The notes beneath the pieces are model-generated. The model was not told where the DNA came from. It saw only the letters and a list, made by a program, of their open reading frames with translations, and searched no databases. From positions 95,574,549 through 95,638,548 of the forward strand of contig CM053274.1 of NCBI GenBank assembly GCA_028583415.1: a stretch of DNA of 64,000 nucleotides, read 5' to 3'. This document shows positions 62,866 to 64,000 of the stretch, piece after piece (positions within the stretch are counted from its first letter, which is position 1; each line of letters opens with the position of its first letter). The DNA comes from Protea cynaroides (Eukaryota > Streptophyta > Magnoliopsida > Proteales > Proteaceae). The translations under genes were made by a program, and so were the position numbers.

Positions 62866-63901
62866 ATTGGAACACTTAAACCTTAGACCAATTTTAATAC
62901 TGAAATAAAACCAGAAAACACAACTGGTTCACTGTAGTTCAAACAGTTTTCTGACTTACCCTTTATCTTTCCTAAGACAATTGAACTCACAATGAAAAAA
63001 AAAATCATCGAATTCAAAAGCAAACCATCGAAGAAAATGTGAAGGAAGGAAATAAAGAAAATTCAACTCAACTTCTAAGCAGGGATAAAAGAACCAGTAT
63101 CGAGTTTCGTATATGGAGGGTGATTTTAAGAGATGTCTCGTGTTGTATAGGAGGAATGCAAGATACAATAAAGATACGTATGGAAATGGCCAAGAAACCA
63201 GGATCCAGGCAAAATATATTTTTTAAGCATAATATATATGCATTCTTAGGACGTCCGATCATAGAACGTTCACTCGTAATTAGGTCTGATCATAAATATG
63301 TCTTCTAGTTTGCAAGGTTTTATTCTTTTATTATAAAAAAACCAATGCCTTTTCTGACATTTTAATTGGAGTAAATTGTTAATTTAAAGTTTCATACATG
63401 GGATCATGTCCCATATATGGATATAGAAAGGTAAGGGAGTTTGCTACATGGGTATACTTGAGAATCATGTCCTGATCTGAACAAGAACACATTAGGATGA
63501 CACAATCAGAATAAGAAAGCTTCTTCTCCTAATGCCTTGCCGCTGTCACCACAGTCCGCTGCAGGTTAGTATTCTTCTTCGGCTGTGGCAAGTGGCCACT
63601 GTTGTTACTGCTCTGGTTTTATCTCGTTCTTCTTCTTCTGCATATCATACCCGTACTGAGTGTATCATACTGTACCACCCCGTATCGAATCAATAAGGTA
63701 GCTAATATTTGTTTTTCGTACCTGTATTGTACCGTTTGAGCCTTACCAATACTGATATGTTTTGACCAACATGGCCCCATACGATTCGATACTTTAATCC
63801 TGGCTTTCAAGTTCAATGTCACCAACTTGTTTAGAGATATGGAATAATAATCTCCACTTATAATCTATCTGTCAATAAATTAAAATGGTAAAAAGAATCA
63901 T

Positions 63902-63926
63902 TTATATATATATATATATATATATA
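63902..63926. repeat. (AT)n microsatellite
   Basis: About 12 TA units near the right edge of the window. Confidence 0.9.
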
Positions 63927-64000
63927 AAATAAACCCAAAGGCCCAACTAGCTAGCAGTTATCGAGTAGTCATAGAAATAAAACTTTAATTAACATCAAAC

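Larger units (their letters stand above)
60043..64000 (-). other. NAA15 intron running off the right edge
   Basis: No NAA15 exon upstream of 60042 could be found here on either strand. The stretch holds poly(A/T) tracts (60907-60931, 61140-61192), a dispersed repeat, an L1 fragment, a small tandem duplication and an (AT)n run (63902-63926). The nominal open frames have no recognisable domain. Confidence 0.6.

Overview
This is nuclear DNA from a flowering plant. It is AT-rich and split-gene, with GT-AG introns and many plant-type transposable elements (Ty1/copia, RTE and L1 LINEs, an Au-type SINE, hAT, Mutator-like and Tourist-like elements). The protein sequences fit a dicot or an early-diverging angiosperm; I cannot name the species. 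No bacterial, organellar or viral gene is present, and I see no CRISPR, operon or rRNA.

Three real genes are supported, all on the minus strand. (1) 17488-24062, with a 5' leader exon near 35.3-35.5 kb: a TFIIS-central-domain plus SPOC-domain protein of the plant PHF3/DIDO-like class. Its first intron is about 11 kb and full of transposons. (2) 39444-44430: a membrane-anchored RING-H2 E3 ubiquitin ligase of the At4g11680/At1g12760 type; four coding exons join to a clean 443-residue protein. (3) 49879-60042 and beyond the right edge: the C-terminal 534 residues of NAA15, the auxiliary subunit of the NatA N-terminal acetyltransferase, in 14 exons with consistent phases. Its N-terminal half lies past base 64000.

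Layout. 1-8.1 kb: an old, degenerate copia element (LTRs at 931-1354 and 7649-8070) carrying a nested long-TIR element. 8.1-17.4 kb: a transposon graveyard with Tourist-like MITEs, a Pack-MULE-like element with a perfect 9-bp target duplication, a 2.1-kb inverted-repeat element and an hAT MITE. 17.4-35.5 kb: gene 1. Its intron 1 holds two roughly 1-kb near-palindromes, a 3.7-kb composite hAT element with a perfect 8-bp target duplication, an RTE LINE fragment and a second hAT element. 35.5-39.4 kb: intergenic. 39.4-46 kb: gene 2. 46-49.8 kb: intergenic, with a diverged ~78-bp tandem array. 49.8-64 kb: gene 3, with SINE and L1 debris in its introns.

The three genes are housekeeping-type and have no evident shared pathway: transcription elongation/RNA processing, ubiquitination, and co-translational acetylation. 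I found no convincing new biological system. The most unusual material is structural: two long intronic fold-backs inside one transcribed intron, precisely bounded nested transposons, and a decayed coding repeat at the 5' end of gene 1.
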